Part shown: positions 1-8,195 of the stretch, one piece after another
Layout: every line of letters begins with the position of its first letter
How positions within the stretch are numbered: the first letter of the stretch is position 1
Assembly (NCBI GenBank): GCA_026713545.1
Contig: JAPOOG010000110.1
Location: 1 to 55,042 of the forward strand
Source: Bryobacterales bacterium
Lineage (GTDB): Bacteria > Acidobacteriota > Terriglobia > Bryobacterales > UBA6623
Direction of reading: 5' to 3'
DNA length: 55,042 nucleotides
Notes under the pieces: model-generated
Databases searched by the model: none
Seen by the model: only the letters and a program-made list of their open reading frames with translations
What the model was told of the DNA's origin: nothing
Made by a program: the position numbers and the translations under genes

Positions 1-73
1 AGGCTCCCGCCTCGACTTGCCGTACCGCCCGCAACTTGAACTCCGCAGAAAACTTCCGTCTTGACAACGCCAT
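1..73 (-). CDS. IS3-family transposase OrfA, N-terminal fragment (runs off window)
   Basis: The minus strand from 73 encodes MALSRRKFSAEFKLRAVRQV followed by EAGA. This is the usual start of the helix-turn-helix OrfA protein (HTH_Tnp_1 family) of IS3 elements, which binds the inverted repeats and is joined to the DDE catalytic domain of OrfB by programmed frameshifting in that family. A purine-rich ribosome site (GGAGAGAGG) lies just upstream of the ATG. Only 24 codons are visible, so neither OrfB nor the integrity of the element can be judged. Confidence 0.8.
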   Translation of the reverse strand, partial: MALSRRKFSAEFKLRAVRQVEAGA

Positions 74-134
74 AGCACCTCTCTCCGATCACTGTAAAAA
101 GATGCTTAGCTACTTGTCTCATTTTTGGGGTCCA
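1..134 (-). mobile_element. End of an IS3-family insertion sequence
   Basis: Read on the minus strand, the element starts at position 134 with the terminal sequence TGGACCCCAAAAATGAGACA (134 down to 115), which has the TG start and general form of IS3-family inverted repeats. About 40 bases further in, the first transposase gene starts. The rest of the element lies outside the window. The element abuts, and appears to interrupt, a methyltransferase-like gene. The family assignment rests on the end sequence plus the transposase N-terminus. Confidence 0.8.
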
Positions 135-460
135 CTCCGGCTCTTCTCCAGGGTGGAGTATTCATAAATGGCGACGAAGTTCGGGCGGCAGATGACGTTG
201 AATATCTGGACCAATGTAAATCGTGGGTCGCACACATGCGCAAAGCCATGAAGTCCGATTTGGTGCCAGCGGTCATGCACGAGGCCCTACTCCAATGGGA
301 ATCACGCAACGTGCGCCAATTCGGCAAGCCCCGTGTGAGTGGGGACGACTGCCACGAAACCATCGCGGCTCAACTAGGTTACCTGACAACTTGTGGATTC
401 AATACGGTTGATTGTCCGTGGCAGAAGGGTATGTGGGCAATTTTTCATGCAGTAAAATAA
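135..460 (+). pseudogene. C-terminal remnant of a SAM-dependent methyltransferase, cut by the IS
   Basis: The open frame continues out of the IS end with no start codon of its own. It encodes about 108 residues with the segment LLQGGVFINGDEV, resembling strand 4 of class I methyltransferases (L-x-PGG-x-F-x-N-x-D). It ends in LTTCGFNTVDCPWQKGMWAI, resembling the C-terminal beta-hairpin of such enzymes (GF-x-x-VD-x-x-W). The SAM-binding N-terminal half is missing because the IS end sits at its 5' side. The methyltransferase call is an inference from these two motifs. The substrate cannot be guessed. Confidence 0.5.
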
Positions 461-801
461 TCACATTCCCGGCGGCCAGAGGTTCACTTCACTCAATAGT
501 AGAATACGCATCGAGAAAGTCATTGCAGGCCAACTGGCCTGCGGCGTGGGAGACAGGTGCCGTGGGGGCTGGTGGCGAGGTTGCAGGCCGAGGAGGCGGA
601 GTTCCGCTTCGGCCACCGCTTTCGCTCCAGTCCAGTGGGGCCGCTCTATACCGACCAGATTGAGGCTGGCATCCGGTTCCGGCTTTTATTTCTCCGCAAC
701 CCGGTGGTTCCAGACATCCAGGCATGGCGGTCGGTCGCAATGCAAGTGTGGCCCCGTTACGAACCCTGGTATTCGCGTCGGAGGCGTTCCGCCACTCGTA
801 A
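461..801. other. Spacer without a recognisable gene
   Basis: This stretch holds open frames on both strands, but none has a good start signal or a recognisable motif. One plus-strand frame (about 557-856) could be a decayed gene piece, but I see no family in it. It separates the truncated methyltransferase from the 3' end of the convergent hydrolase gene. Confidence 0.4.
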
Positions 802-1959
802 TCAGCAATGCTGCCGGAACCACTCCGCCATCCATTCGAAATACTGCTTCTTGTAGACGTGGCGCCCAGGAGGCTGATGCACATTGAAACGGTCCGGGTA
901 TCCTGCCACGTCGTAAGCGGGCTTGACGACACGGATCATTTCGTCCACGCCGGCTCGAGGCATATCCTCATCCTCGGTTGGAGCAATCGACAGGAACGGG
1001 CGTGGAGTGATGCACTCAGCGACAATTCGCGGGTGATCGAAGTAGCGCAGCAGATGGGGAATGTACCAGTAGGAACTGTGCCGTTCCACGTCCCCTTCAT
1101 GGATCCCGATGGCCATGCTGCCCACCGAGCCGCACACGGGCACGGAGGCGCGAATCGTGGGATCGCAGGCCATGGCATACCAAGTGGTGTTCCCTCCCAG
1201 CGACATCCCCGTCAGCCCGATCCGTTCCGGATCGACGGTCTCGGTAACGGCGAGAATCCTTGCCGCGCGCAGCGCCTCGTCCACCATCACTCCCATGAAG
1301 CCGCGGCCATAGGGGGCCAGGAACCGTATGTGCTTTTGCCAGTGGTTCCTACTGATGTGTCGTGCGATGGTTCCACGGAGTGTGATGGACAAGGTAACGA
1401 AGCCTCGCCGAGCCAGCTCTCTCCCCCAGCCGATCAGCGGTCCCCTGCCGGGCTGCTCCCGCCGAAACTCCGGATCGACGAGCCGTTCGACGCTTCCGCT
1501 GGTGCCCGGCATGCAGACGATACCGGCCATTGACCGCGGACTTGCGTTCACGGGCACTGTCAAGACCCCCGGGACTTCTTCTCCCAAGGCGTTCCGGTAG
1601 TTCAGCTTCGTCAGCCGTAGTCCGTCGTCCGTCGTCTCGCTGTCGCCAGTGTTGAATGCCACCTGTTCGGGGACCGGTTCGCACCCGAGCAGCTCGTACA
1701 GCTTGGCGCGGACTTGTCCAGAGGGAACTTCTCGAGGATAGAGAGGCTTCAAGTCTCTCGGGATACGGGGCTCGCCTTGCTGCCCCGACCATCTCTCATC
1801 TGCACGCAACAAGTGCTGCGCCGGCGAAAACAAGAGTCCGGCTCCGAGGACCCCGAGGAAGTCACGGCGGCTATTCGCCGGTTGTGGATGGGAGACTCCC
1901 GGCTCGGCAGTGGGGAACTGTTCAGGACTCTCGCTGACTTCCTGTCGATTTGCAGACAT
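802..1959 (-). CDS. Tat-exported alpha/beta hydrolase (acetyl-xylan-esterase/dienelactone-hydrolase-like)
   Basis: A 385-residue protein with a twin-arginine signal (SRRDFLGVLGAG, residues 30-41) preceded by an unusually long polar N-terminus. This indicates export of the folded protein. The mature part has the alpha/beta hydrolase fold: nucleophile elbow GMSLGG with Ser253, an acidic residue in APTEDEDMP, and a C-terminal histidine in GRHVYKKQYFEW (His367). Related proteins are carbohydrate or general ester hydrolases, but the substrate is unknown. The gene stands alone, is transcribed leftward and is divergent from larA. The ATG at 1959 has only a distant purine-rich stretch, so a later start nearer the twin-arginine motif is possible. 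Confidence 0.75.
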   Translation of the reverse strand: MSANRQEVSESPEQFPTAEPGVSHPQPANSRRDFLGVLGAGLLFSPAQHLLRADERWSGQQGEPRIPRDLKPLYPREVPSGQVRAKLYELLGCEPVPEQVAFNTGDSETTDDGLRLTKLNYRNALGEEVPGVLTVPVNASPRSMAGIVCMPGTSGSVERLVDPEFRREQPGRGPLIGWGRELARRGFVTLSITLRGTIARHISRNHWQKHIRFLAPYGRGFMGVMVDEALRAARILAVTETVDPERIGLTGMSLGGNTTWYAMACDPTIRASVPVCGSVGSMAIGIHEGDVERHSSYWYIPHLLRYFDHPRIVAECITPRPFLSIAPTEDEDMPRAGVDEMIRVVKPAYDVAGYPDRFNVHQPPGRHVYKKQYFEWMAEWFRQHC

Positions 1960-2399
1960 GATGACTTGACCAATACCTCTCCTCGCGTTGGGGTTCGAGC
2001 CACTGGATTTTCATTCATCGAAATACCGGCGCAACATCGTTCACGCTGTTGAAATCTCCGATCTCAGGGATCGGACAGCCCCGGCACATTGACAACCGAC
2101 AGTCCTTGCGTGCCAGCAGATCACGCGTCACCCGGCTCGCCCCGGCGCGCTCATACTCATCTGTGATGGGACCGATCCTACCATGCAGCCAGGGTAGTGA
2201 GAACAGTCCGAGAACCCGTCCTTTGCCGGCAGGAGCAGAGGAAGCAAGTCAGTAAGCCCGATGGTTGCCGGGCAGGGGTTTCTCATCGACTTTCGAGCGG
2301 CCACGATGGTGAAGTGCGCCTGAGGACCGAGCCTCGGTTCGGCGGAGATCTGAGCGGCTCCTCTGTTAGCATGTTCCTTGTGTCGAGGATGCCCGTAGG
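1960..2399. other. Divergent intergenic region (hydrolase / larA)
   Basis: About 440 bases between two divergently transcribed genes must hold both promoters. I could not pick convincing -35/-10 boxes. It contains the short palindrome CGATCTCAGGGATCG around 2056-2070, which could be an operator but is unsupported. No gene is seen. Confidence 0.35.
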
Positions 2400-3689
2400 A
2401 TGAAAGTAACACTCGCTTTCGACAAGACGGGCGCGGAGATCGAGCTGCCCGCGCGGCTGTCCGTTGAAGTCTTGGAGTCGCGCTTCGCGGAGGCCCTCGA
2501 CAACCCTGAGCCAGTGCTGGAAGCGGCGCTCAGGGCCCCGATCGGATGCCCGCCGCTCGAGCAAATGGCGTCCGGCAAGCGTTCGGCGGCGATCTCCGTC
2601 TGCGACATCACTCGCCCGGCTCCAAACCGTACGGTCCTGCCGGTCGTTATCGGCGCCCTCGATCGGGCCGGGATACCCTGCTCGGAGATCCGCATCCTCA
2701 TCGCCACCGGACTCCACCGCGAGGCGACCGAGAGCGAGCTCAACGAGATCGTCGGCCCCGAGATCCTTGCCCGCCACTCGGTCGATTCCCATCGCGCCAA
2801 GCAGGAAGACGAACAGGCTTATCTGGGCGAAACCGCCACGGGCACTCCTGTCTATACGGACCGACGATTCGTCGAAGCCGACCTCCACATCACCCTCGGG
2901 TTCATCGAGCCGCATCTGATGGCCGGCTTCTCGGGTGGGCGCAAGCTGATCTCGATCGGCTTGGCCGGCGAGAAGACGATCAAGAGGCTCCACAGCCCGT
3001 TGTTCATGAGAGACCCGCAGGCGGTGGAGGGCTCGTTTCCCGAGAACCCGTTGCATCGCGAGCTCAGTGAGATCGCGGCCATGGCGCGGCACGATTTCAT
3101 GGTCGACGTGGCGTTGACCCGTGATCGCGGCATCGCTGCCGTCTTCGCGGGCGATCCGGAAGCGGCCTTCATGCGCGGCGTCGAATTCGTGCGCGAATCC
3201 ACCTTGGCGACTCTGGAGGAGCCGGCCGACGCGGTGATCACCACTTCGGGGGGATATCCGCTCGATCTGACGTTCTATCAGGCGGTCAAGGGCATCAGGG
3301 CGGCCTTTCAGATCGTCAAGCCCGGCGGCGCGATCCTGCTCGCCGCCGCCTGCAGCGAGGGCGTCGGCAGCCCGGAGTTCACGACGCTCGTGCGGCGTGG
3401 GCTGCACTGGGAAGATCTGCTGGATGAGCTGACGAGCATTCCCGTCACCGTTGACCAATGGCAGGCGGAAAAGCTGGCGATGGTGGCGCGAAAGACGAAC
3501 CTCTCATATTGCGTGCCGGGTGTCGCCGAAGAAGACCGGTCACGTCTGTGGGGACCCGCTTTCGCCGATCCACAACATGCGGTCGACGACCTCACCGGGC
3601 GCCTGCCCGACGGCAGCTCGCTGGTCGTTATCCCCGAAGGCCCTTACGTCTTCTCCCAGGTCATGCCCGAGCCTGCCCTGGTCGGCTAA
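2400..3689 (+). CDS. larA: LarA-family nickel-pincer racemase (lactate racemase-like, DUF2088)
   Basis: A 429-residue cytoplasmic protein of the LarA family, which racemises lactate or other alpha-hydroxy acids using a covalently bound nickel-pincer nucleotide. All key positions of the Lactobacillus plantarum enzyme are present at nearly the same numbering: Asp69 and Arg72 (DITRP), His106 (GLHREA), His172 and Lys182 (HLMAGFSGGRK; the lysine carries the cofactor), His198 (LHSP), and Gln294/Lys297 (QAVKG). It should therefore be a real nickel-pincer enzyme, though many LarA homologues act on acids other than lactate. The cofactor genes larB, larC and larE are not in the window. A nickel regulator (nikR) lies 48 kb downstream. 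Translation starts at ATG 2400 after a weak GAGG. Confidence 0.88.
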   Translation: MKVTLAFDKTGAEIELPARLSVEVLESRFAEALDNPEPVLEAALRAPIGCPPLEQMASGKRSAAISVCDITRPAPNRTVLPVVIGALDRAGIPCSEIRILIATGLHREATESELNEIVGPEILARHSVDSHRAKQEDEQAYLGETATGTPVYTDRRFVEADLHITLGFIEPHLMAGFSGGRKLISIGLAGEKTIKRLHSPLFMRDPQAVEGSFPENPLHRELSEIAAMARHDFMVDVALTRDRGIAAVFAGDPEAAFMRGVEFVRESTLATLEEPADAVITTSGGYPLDLTFYQAVKGIRAAFQIVKPGGAILLAAACSEGVGSPEFTTLVRRGLHWEDLLDELTSIPVTVDQWQAEKLAMVARKTNLSYCVPGVAEEDRSRLWGPAFADPQHAVDDLTGRLPDGSSLVVIPEGPYVFSQVMPEPALVG

Positions 3690-4043
3690 TCTGCTGAGCT
3701 GGGAGGTCTTGACTCCCGTGTTTCGTGTTTCAGGCAGGTGGCATGTCTGTTTGCTCTCCGCCGCCAACACCACATGACCTTTGAGCGCTATTCGGTAGCC
3801 TTGTCAAGGGGCATGGGAGAATAAGCTATCGAGCGCAAAAGAGACGATTTGGTTTCCATCGAAGAAGCCTTTTCCGATCCGTAGGCCGGTGATGATTACC
3901 CTCGGCAGGGTCGATTTCCTTCGAGGGAGCAATTATTGAATCAAGAGCACAGGCCCACCGTAATTTTGGGCATGCCTGGGGTCGCAAGCTAGAACGAACA
4001 AGCGATGAGCGTGAATCCACAGAACCGGTCAGGACCCCTCACC
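3690..4043. other. Intergenic region with a short heptamer-type repeat
   Basis: No gene is seen. At about 3717-3735 the sequence CGTGTTTCGTGTTTCAGG resembles two units of the CACGAAA heptamer family found elsewhere in the window (reverse orientation). The rest should hold the promoter of the downstream heme protein. Confidence 0.4.
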
Positions 4044-7000
4044 ATGCTGCGTCCGGTGTTCGATCTCGTCGCCCTGTCCGTGGTCCTTATTGGCTCGGCT
4101 TCGACGGCTCTTCCCCAGGGATACTCGCCGGATACTGCGGCTCAGAAGATGGACGTGGCCGAGGGCCTTCGTGTGAAGCTCTTCGCTGCCGAGCCCGAAG
4201 TGCGGCAGCCGAGTCTGGTCAAGTGCGACGAGCGCGGACGCCTGTGGGTCATCCAATACCTGCAGTATCCCAATCCCGCCGGACTGAAGAGAGCGAAAAT
4301 CGACCGTTGGTCCCGCACGGTATACGACCGCGTCCCGGAGCCCCCTCCCGGCGGCCCGCGCGGGGACGACCGCATCACCATTCTGGAAGACACCGACGGC
4401 GACGGCCGGGCCGACCGGTTCAAGGACTTTGTCAGCGGACTCAACATCGCCACCGGGCTCGCTTTCGGCCATGGCGGTGTATTCGTCCTGCAGCTTCCCT
4501 ATCTGCTTTTCTACCCGGACCGCAATCGCGACGACGTACCGGACTCCGACCCCGAGGTCTTGCTCAAGGGTTTCGGGATGCAGGATACGCAGTCAGTCGC
4601 AAACCACCTCACCTGGGGGCCGGATGGGTGGCTCTACGGCCTCAACGGCAGCACCAGCACCTGCAACATTCGCGGGATCGAGTTCCAGCAGGGCGTCTGG
4701 CGCTACCATCCACTCACCAAGGAGTTCGAACTGTTCGCGGAAGGGGGAGGGAACATCTACGGGCTGACCTTCGACCGCAAGGGGAACCTCTTCTACAGCT
4801 CCAACGGCGGAGCTCTGTTCTGGCATGCGGTCCAGGGCGGCTATTACCGTAAGAGCTTCGGCAAGCACGGGCCGCTGCACAACCTCCATACCTACGGATT
4901 CTTCGGGCATGTCAAGCACAGCGGCGTCACCGGCGGCCATCTCGTTGTGGGCGGCACGATCTACGATGCCGACGTCTTCCCGCAGACGTTCCATCAAAGT
5001 TTTATCGGAGCCAACTTCCTGGGACACTCCGCTTCCTGGTGGCGAGTGAAACCGCGCGGCTCGACGTTCGAAGCCCAGCAGGTGGGGACGCTGCTCGACT
5101 CCAACGACACGTGGTTCTCGCCTACGGACCTGGCGCTCGGCCCCGATGGCTCGATGTACATCTGTGATTTCCATGACGAGCGGACCGCTCACCCCGATCC
5201 GGACGCCGAGTGGGACCGCTCGAACGGGCGGGTTTACAAGATCGAGGCGAAGAACGCGAAGCCCGCAAGGAATATTGACTTGGAACGGCTGTCGAGCGCC
5301 GAACTGGTCGATCACCTGAGAAATCCGAATGGCTGGTACGCCTTCCAGGGGCGCCGAATACTGGCTCACCGCCGCGACAAGGGCATTCACGAAGACTTGA
5401 GAAACGGCATCTTTGAGTCTGGAAACGAAGACCTGGCTCTCCAACATCTGTGGGCGCTCCATGTCAGTGGCGGCCTGGACGACGATGTGGCTGCGGACCT
5501 ACTGAGCCACCCGGAGGAATACGTCCGCGCCTGGACGGTGCGCCTGCTGGGGGACCGGCGCAGAACCACGCCGCCGCTTGCGGAACAGCTCTCCGTGCTG
5601 GCCAGGAGGGATCCGAGCCTTGTGGTTCGGAGTCAGCTTGCCGCCAGCTCCAAGCGACTCCCAGGACGTGTCGCCTTGCCCGTTCTATCGGCTCTTCTCG
5701 ACCGTGATCTCGACGCCCGGGACCCGCACGTGCCGTTGCTGATCTGGTGGGCGCTTGAAAGCAAAACCCTGTCCGACAGCGGCGAACTGGCCAGGCTCTT
5801 CACGCAGCCTGGAACGTGGAACCCTTCGATGAAGCGGGACAATGTGCGGCGGCTCATCCGCCGCTACGCCGCCGAAGGGACAGCCGCAGGGTACGACGCC
5901 GCCCTGCAACTGGCGCGCGCCGCTCCCGCTGCCCATCTCGAAACCGCCCTACAGGCACTCGATCAGGGCCTCGCCGAGCGGGGCGCCACGCTGGCCGGCC
6001 TGGGGCAGGGAGGACTTTTCGAAGAGGTCGCCGCGGTGAAGGGGGACCCCGTCTTCGGCCCGAGAATGCCATTCCAAGAGATTGCCTCCCCGTTGAGACG
6101 CTGGATCCGGGAGACCTGGAGGGCCAATCCGCAGGACCTCGATCGCGCTCGACTTGCCGTCCGGGCCGGCATTGACGAGGCCTATCGGACGATCTTGAGC
6201 GGCCTCGAGGACTCCGAAACCCATGAGAATCGCCGCGTGGCTCTGCTCGATCTTCTTCGCGGTCTCGGTCGCTCCGACTGCATCCCCGCCGTCTTGGCCC
6301 AGCTCGTTCTCCAATACAATCCCACCGTTCGTCTACGGGCGCTCGATGTTCTGGCCCGTTTCGAGGCGGACGAGGTTTCAGAGCGCCTGCTGAACACCTA
6401 CCCGCAAGTGTCGTCGGCGGAGAAGCGGAAAATCCGCGGCATTCTCCTGAGCCGGCGCTCCACCGCCCGCGTGTTTCTCGAGGCCGTTGACCAGGGCGTC
6501 TTTCCCGCTGCCGATGTCGCGGTCGCGGAGTTGCGCCAGCTTCCTCTCTTTCGCGACGAAGGGATCGACGCCCTCGTCCGCAGGCACTGGGGCAACATCC
6601 GTCCGGGCAGCACGGAAGAGAAGCTGGCCGTGATGCGGCGCTACCGTAACGACCTCAATACCGGCGAGGGCGACCCGCGGCGCGGTCAGCTTCTCTTCAT
6701 CGAGCACTGCGCGAGCTGCCACCGACTGTTCGGCGAAGGAGGCACGCTCGGTAACGACCTGACCGGCGCCAACCGTAGCGACCGGGCCGCTTTGCTCGCG
6801 GCGCTCGTTGACCCCAATGCCACGGTGCGAACGGGATACTTGACCTATACCGTCCGCACGCAGAGTGGCCGCACCGTTCGCGGCATCCTGGAGCGCGAAG
6901 ATGCGGCAGGCGTTACCCTTATCGACAGCGCTCACCAGAAGACCCGGATCGCCCGAAGCGACATCAGGTCGATGGATGTTGCGCCCGAGTCGATCATGCC

Positions 7001-7076
7001 CGAAAATCTGCTTGACCGGCTCGACACGCAGGAGGTGCGAGATTTGTTCAGCTATCTCCAGAAGGATGCCCCCTGA
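4044..7076 (+). CDS. PVC-type exported propeller/HEAT/cytochrome c protein
   Basis: A roughly 1010-residue exported protein of the 'membrane-bound dehydrogenase' architecture common in Planctomycetes, Verrucomicrobia and Acidobacteria. The order is signal peptide (MLRPVFDLVALSVVL...), an NHL-like beta-propeller domain (roughly residues 40-400) with the calcium-type motif DTDGDGRAD, a HEAT-repeat-like helical region, and a C-terminal PVC-type heme domain. That domain has CASCH (residues 902-906 counting from 4005) and a likely axial Met in SIMPENL. It probably oxidises or binds a sugar or alcohol in the periplasm and passes electrons to the heme. I chose the ATG at 4044 because it starts directly at the signal peptide and follows AGGA. 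An in-frame ATG at 4005 adds 13 polar residues without a ribosome site. Confidence 0.82.
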   Translation: MLRPVFDLVALSVVLIGSASTALPQGYSPDTAAQKMDVAEGLRVKLFAAEPEVRQPSLVKCDERGRLWVIQYLQYPNPAGLKRAKIDRWSRTVYDRVPEPPPGGPRGDDRITILEDTDGDGRADRFKDFVSGLNIATGLAFGHGGVFVLQLPYLLFYPDRNRDDVPDSDPEVLLKGFGMQDTQSVANHLTWGPDGWLYGLNGSTSTCNIRGIEFQQGVWRYHPLTKEFELFAEGGGNIYGLTFDRKGNLFYSSNGGALFWHAVQGGYYRKSFGKHGPLHNLHTYGFFGHVKHSGVTGGHLVVGGTIYDADVFPQTFHQSFIGANFLGHSASWWRVKPRGSTFEAQQVGTLLDSNDTWFSPTDLALGPDGSMYICDFHDERTAHPDPDAEWDRSNGRVYKIEAKNAKPARNIDLERLSSAELVDHLRNPNGWYAFQGRRILAHRRDKGIHEDLRNGIFESGNEDLALQHLWALHVSGGLDDDVAADLLSHPEEYVRAWTVRLLGDRRRTTPPLAEQLSVLARRDPSLVVRSQLAASSKRLPGRVALPVLSALLDRDLDARDPHVPLLIWWALESKTLSDSGELARLFTQPGTWNPSMKRDNVRRLIRRYAAEGTAAGYDAALQLARAAPAAHLETALQALDQGLAERGATLAGLGQGGLFEEVAAVKGDPVFGPRMPFQEIASPLRRWIRETWRANPQDLDRARLAVRAGIDEAYRTILSGLEDSETHENRRVALLDLLRGLGRSDCIPAVLAQLVLQYNPTVRLRALDVLARFEADEVSERLLNTYPQVSSAEKRKIRGILLSRRSTARVFLEAVDQGVFPAADVAVAELRQLPLFRDEGIDALVRRHWGNIRPGSTEEKLAVMRRYRNDLNTGEGDPRRGQLLFIEHCASCHRLFGEGGTLGNDLTGANRSDRAALLAALVDPNATVRTGYLTYTVRTQSGRTVRGILEREDAAGVTLIDSAHQKTRIARSDIRSMDVAPESIMPENLLDRLDTQEVRDLFSYLQKDAP

Positions 7077-7077
7077 T

Positions 7078-7163
7078 CTGAAACATCCTCCTGATCAAGC
7101 GGCGTTGATACCGGCCAGTATGTTTCCCGCTTGGATGATCCACACGCGGGCGGAGGAAAAACT
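7078..7163 (+). repeat. 86-bp interspersed repeat, copy 1
   Basis: This 86-base stretch matches 29552-29637 without gaps at 73 of 86 positions (85%). It begins CTGAAACATC and ends GGGCGGAGGAAAAACT. Inside, GAAACAT (7080-7086) and ATGTTTC form an inverted repeat about 30 bases apart. It fills almost the whole gap between the heme protein and the deacetylase, and its GGAGG may act as the ribosome site for the latter. It could be a regulatory RNA element or a small mobile repeat. Confidence 0.75.
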
Positions 7164-7169
7164 GACCCC

Positions 7170-8195
7170 ATGACTCTCGCCGAACCCGAACACCGAGCCT
7201 GCGGCCTCAGCCGGCGCAAGTTTCTCGTGAGTGCGGTCGCCGGTGCTACCGCTTCGCTTCAGGCCGCTGAGAAGGACCGCGAACTCCAAGGCAAAGCGCT
7301 TATCGCCATCACCCTTGATCTCGAGATGCTGCGTAACTTTCCGACTTGGGAGATGACGCACTGGGACTACCAAAAGGGCAACCTGAACGACGAAGCCAAA
7401 GGCTATGCGGTCGAGGCTTGCCGCAGGGTGAAATCCTACGGCGGCATTCTGCACAACTTCGTGGTGGGGCAGGTCTTCGAACACGAAAGCGTAGAGTGGC
7501 TGAAAGGGATCGTCGCGGCTGGCCACCCCGTCGGGAACCATACCTACGACCATGTCTATGTCCTTGCGCGCAGGCACGAGGAAGTCCAGTTTCTCTTTCG
7601 GCGAGCGCCGTGGCTGATCGAAGGCCGCGCGGTCCGGGACGTCATTCGAGACAACATCAGCAAGTGTTCAAAGGCCATGAAAGCCCGCCTCGGCATTGCG
7701 CCCGATGGTTTTCGCACTCCCGGAGGTTTCGCCCACGGACTCAGCGGTCGTCCCGACGTGCAGCGTTTGCTTCTTGACTTCGGCTTCCGATGGGTCAGCG
7801 GCAAGTACCCCCGGCACGCGATGGCGGAAGTCGGCGCGGAACCCGGCCCATCGGTCTACGACGCGATCGTGGCCGCCCAAGCGGAAGCGCAGCCGTTCGT
7901 CTACCCGACGGGGCTGGTGGAGATCCCGATGAGTCCCGTCAGCGATGTCTGGGCCTTCCGCAACGGACGCTGGCAATTGGATTGGTTTCTCGAAGCGATT
8001 CGGCGCGCCGTCACCTGGGCGATCGAGAATCGCGCCGTGTTCGACTTCCTGAGCCACCCATCCTGCCTGTACGCCATGGACCCGGAGTTCCGCGCCATCG
8101 AGCTGATCTGCGAACTCGTTCGCAAGTCGGGCGACCGCGCCGCCCTGGTGGACCTCAACCAGATTGCCCGTCGCGTCCGAGCACAATCAGCCTGA
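7170..8195 (+). CDS. Tat-exported polysaccharide deacetylase-family protein (NodB fold)
   Basis: A 341-residue protein with a twin-arginine signal (SRRKFLVSAVAGA, residues 14-26) and a carbohydrate esterase 4 (NodB) domain. Visible family motifs are ITLDLE (Asp50, Glu52), the metal motif NHTYDH (His124, His128), FRTPGG (Arg182) and DFLSHP near the end. Such enzymes remove acetyl groups from polysaccharides, peptidoglycan or related amides using a zinc or cobalt ion. The D-x-E form of motif 1 is known in the family. The ATG at 7170 is preferred over the in-frame ATG at 7131, which lies inside the 86-bp repeat and has no ribosome site, whereas GGAGGA precedes 7170. The next gene starts right after its stop codon, so the two are co-transcribed. 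Confidence 0.8.
   Translation: MTLAEPEHRACGLSRRKFLVSAVAGATASLQAAEKDRELQGKALIAITLDLEMLRNFPTWEMTHWDYQKGNLNDEAKGYAVEACRRVKSYGGILHNFVVGQVFEHESVEWLKGIVAAGHPVGNHTYDHVYVLARRHEEVQFLFRRAPWLIEGRAVRDVIRDNISKCSKAMKARLGIAPDGFRTPGGFAHGLSGRPDVQRLLLDFGFRWVSGKYPRHAMAEVGAEPGPSVYDAIVAAQAEAQPFVYPTGLVEIPMSPVSDVWAFRNGRWQLDWFLEAIRRAVTWAIENRAVFDFLSHPSCLYAMDPEFRAIELICELVRKSGDRAALVDLNQIARRVRAQSA

Noticed and set aside
2283..3458. A 391-codon minus-strand frame opposite larA
   Set aside because: The plus strand carries every LarA active-site residue, and the antisense frame has no recognisable content.
7078..7163. The 86-bp repeat as a conserved coding fragment (DLKHP...RTRAEEKL in both copies)
   Set aside because: Differences between the copies do not favour third codon positions, and the frames end or continue differently. 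The palindromes explain the conservation better.
7131..7169. Earlier ATG as the start of the deacetylase
   Set aside because: It lies within the 86-bp repeat that also occurs before an unrelated gene, and it has no ribosome site. ATG 7170 gives a normal Tat signal.
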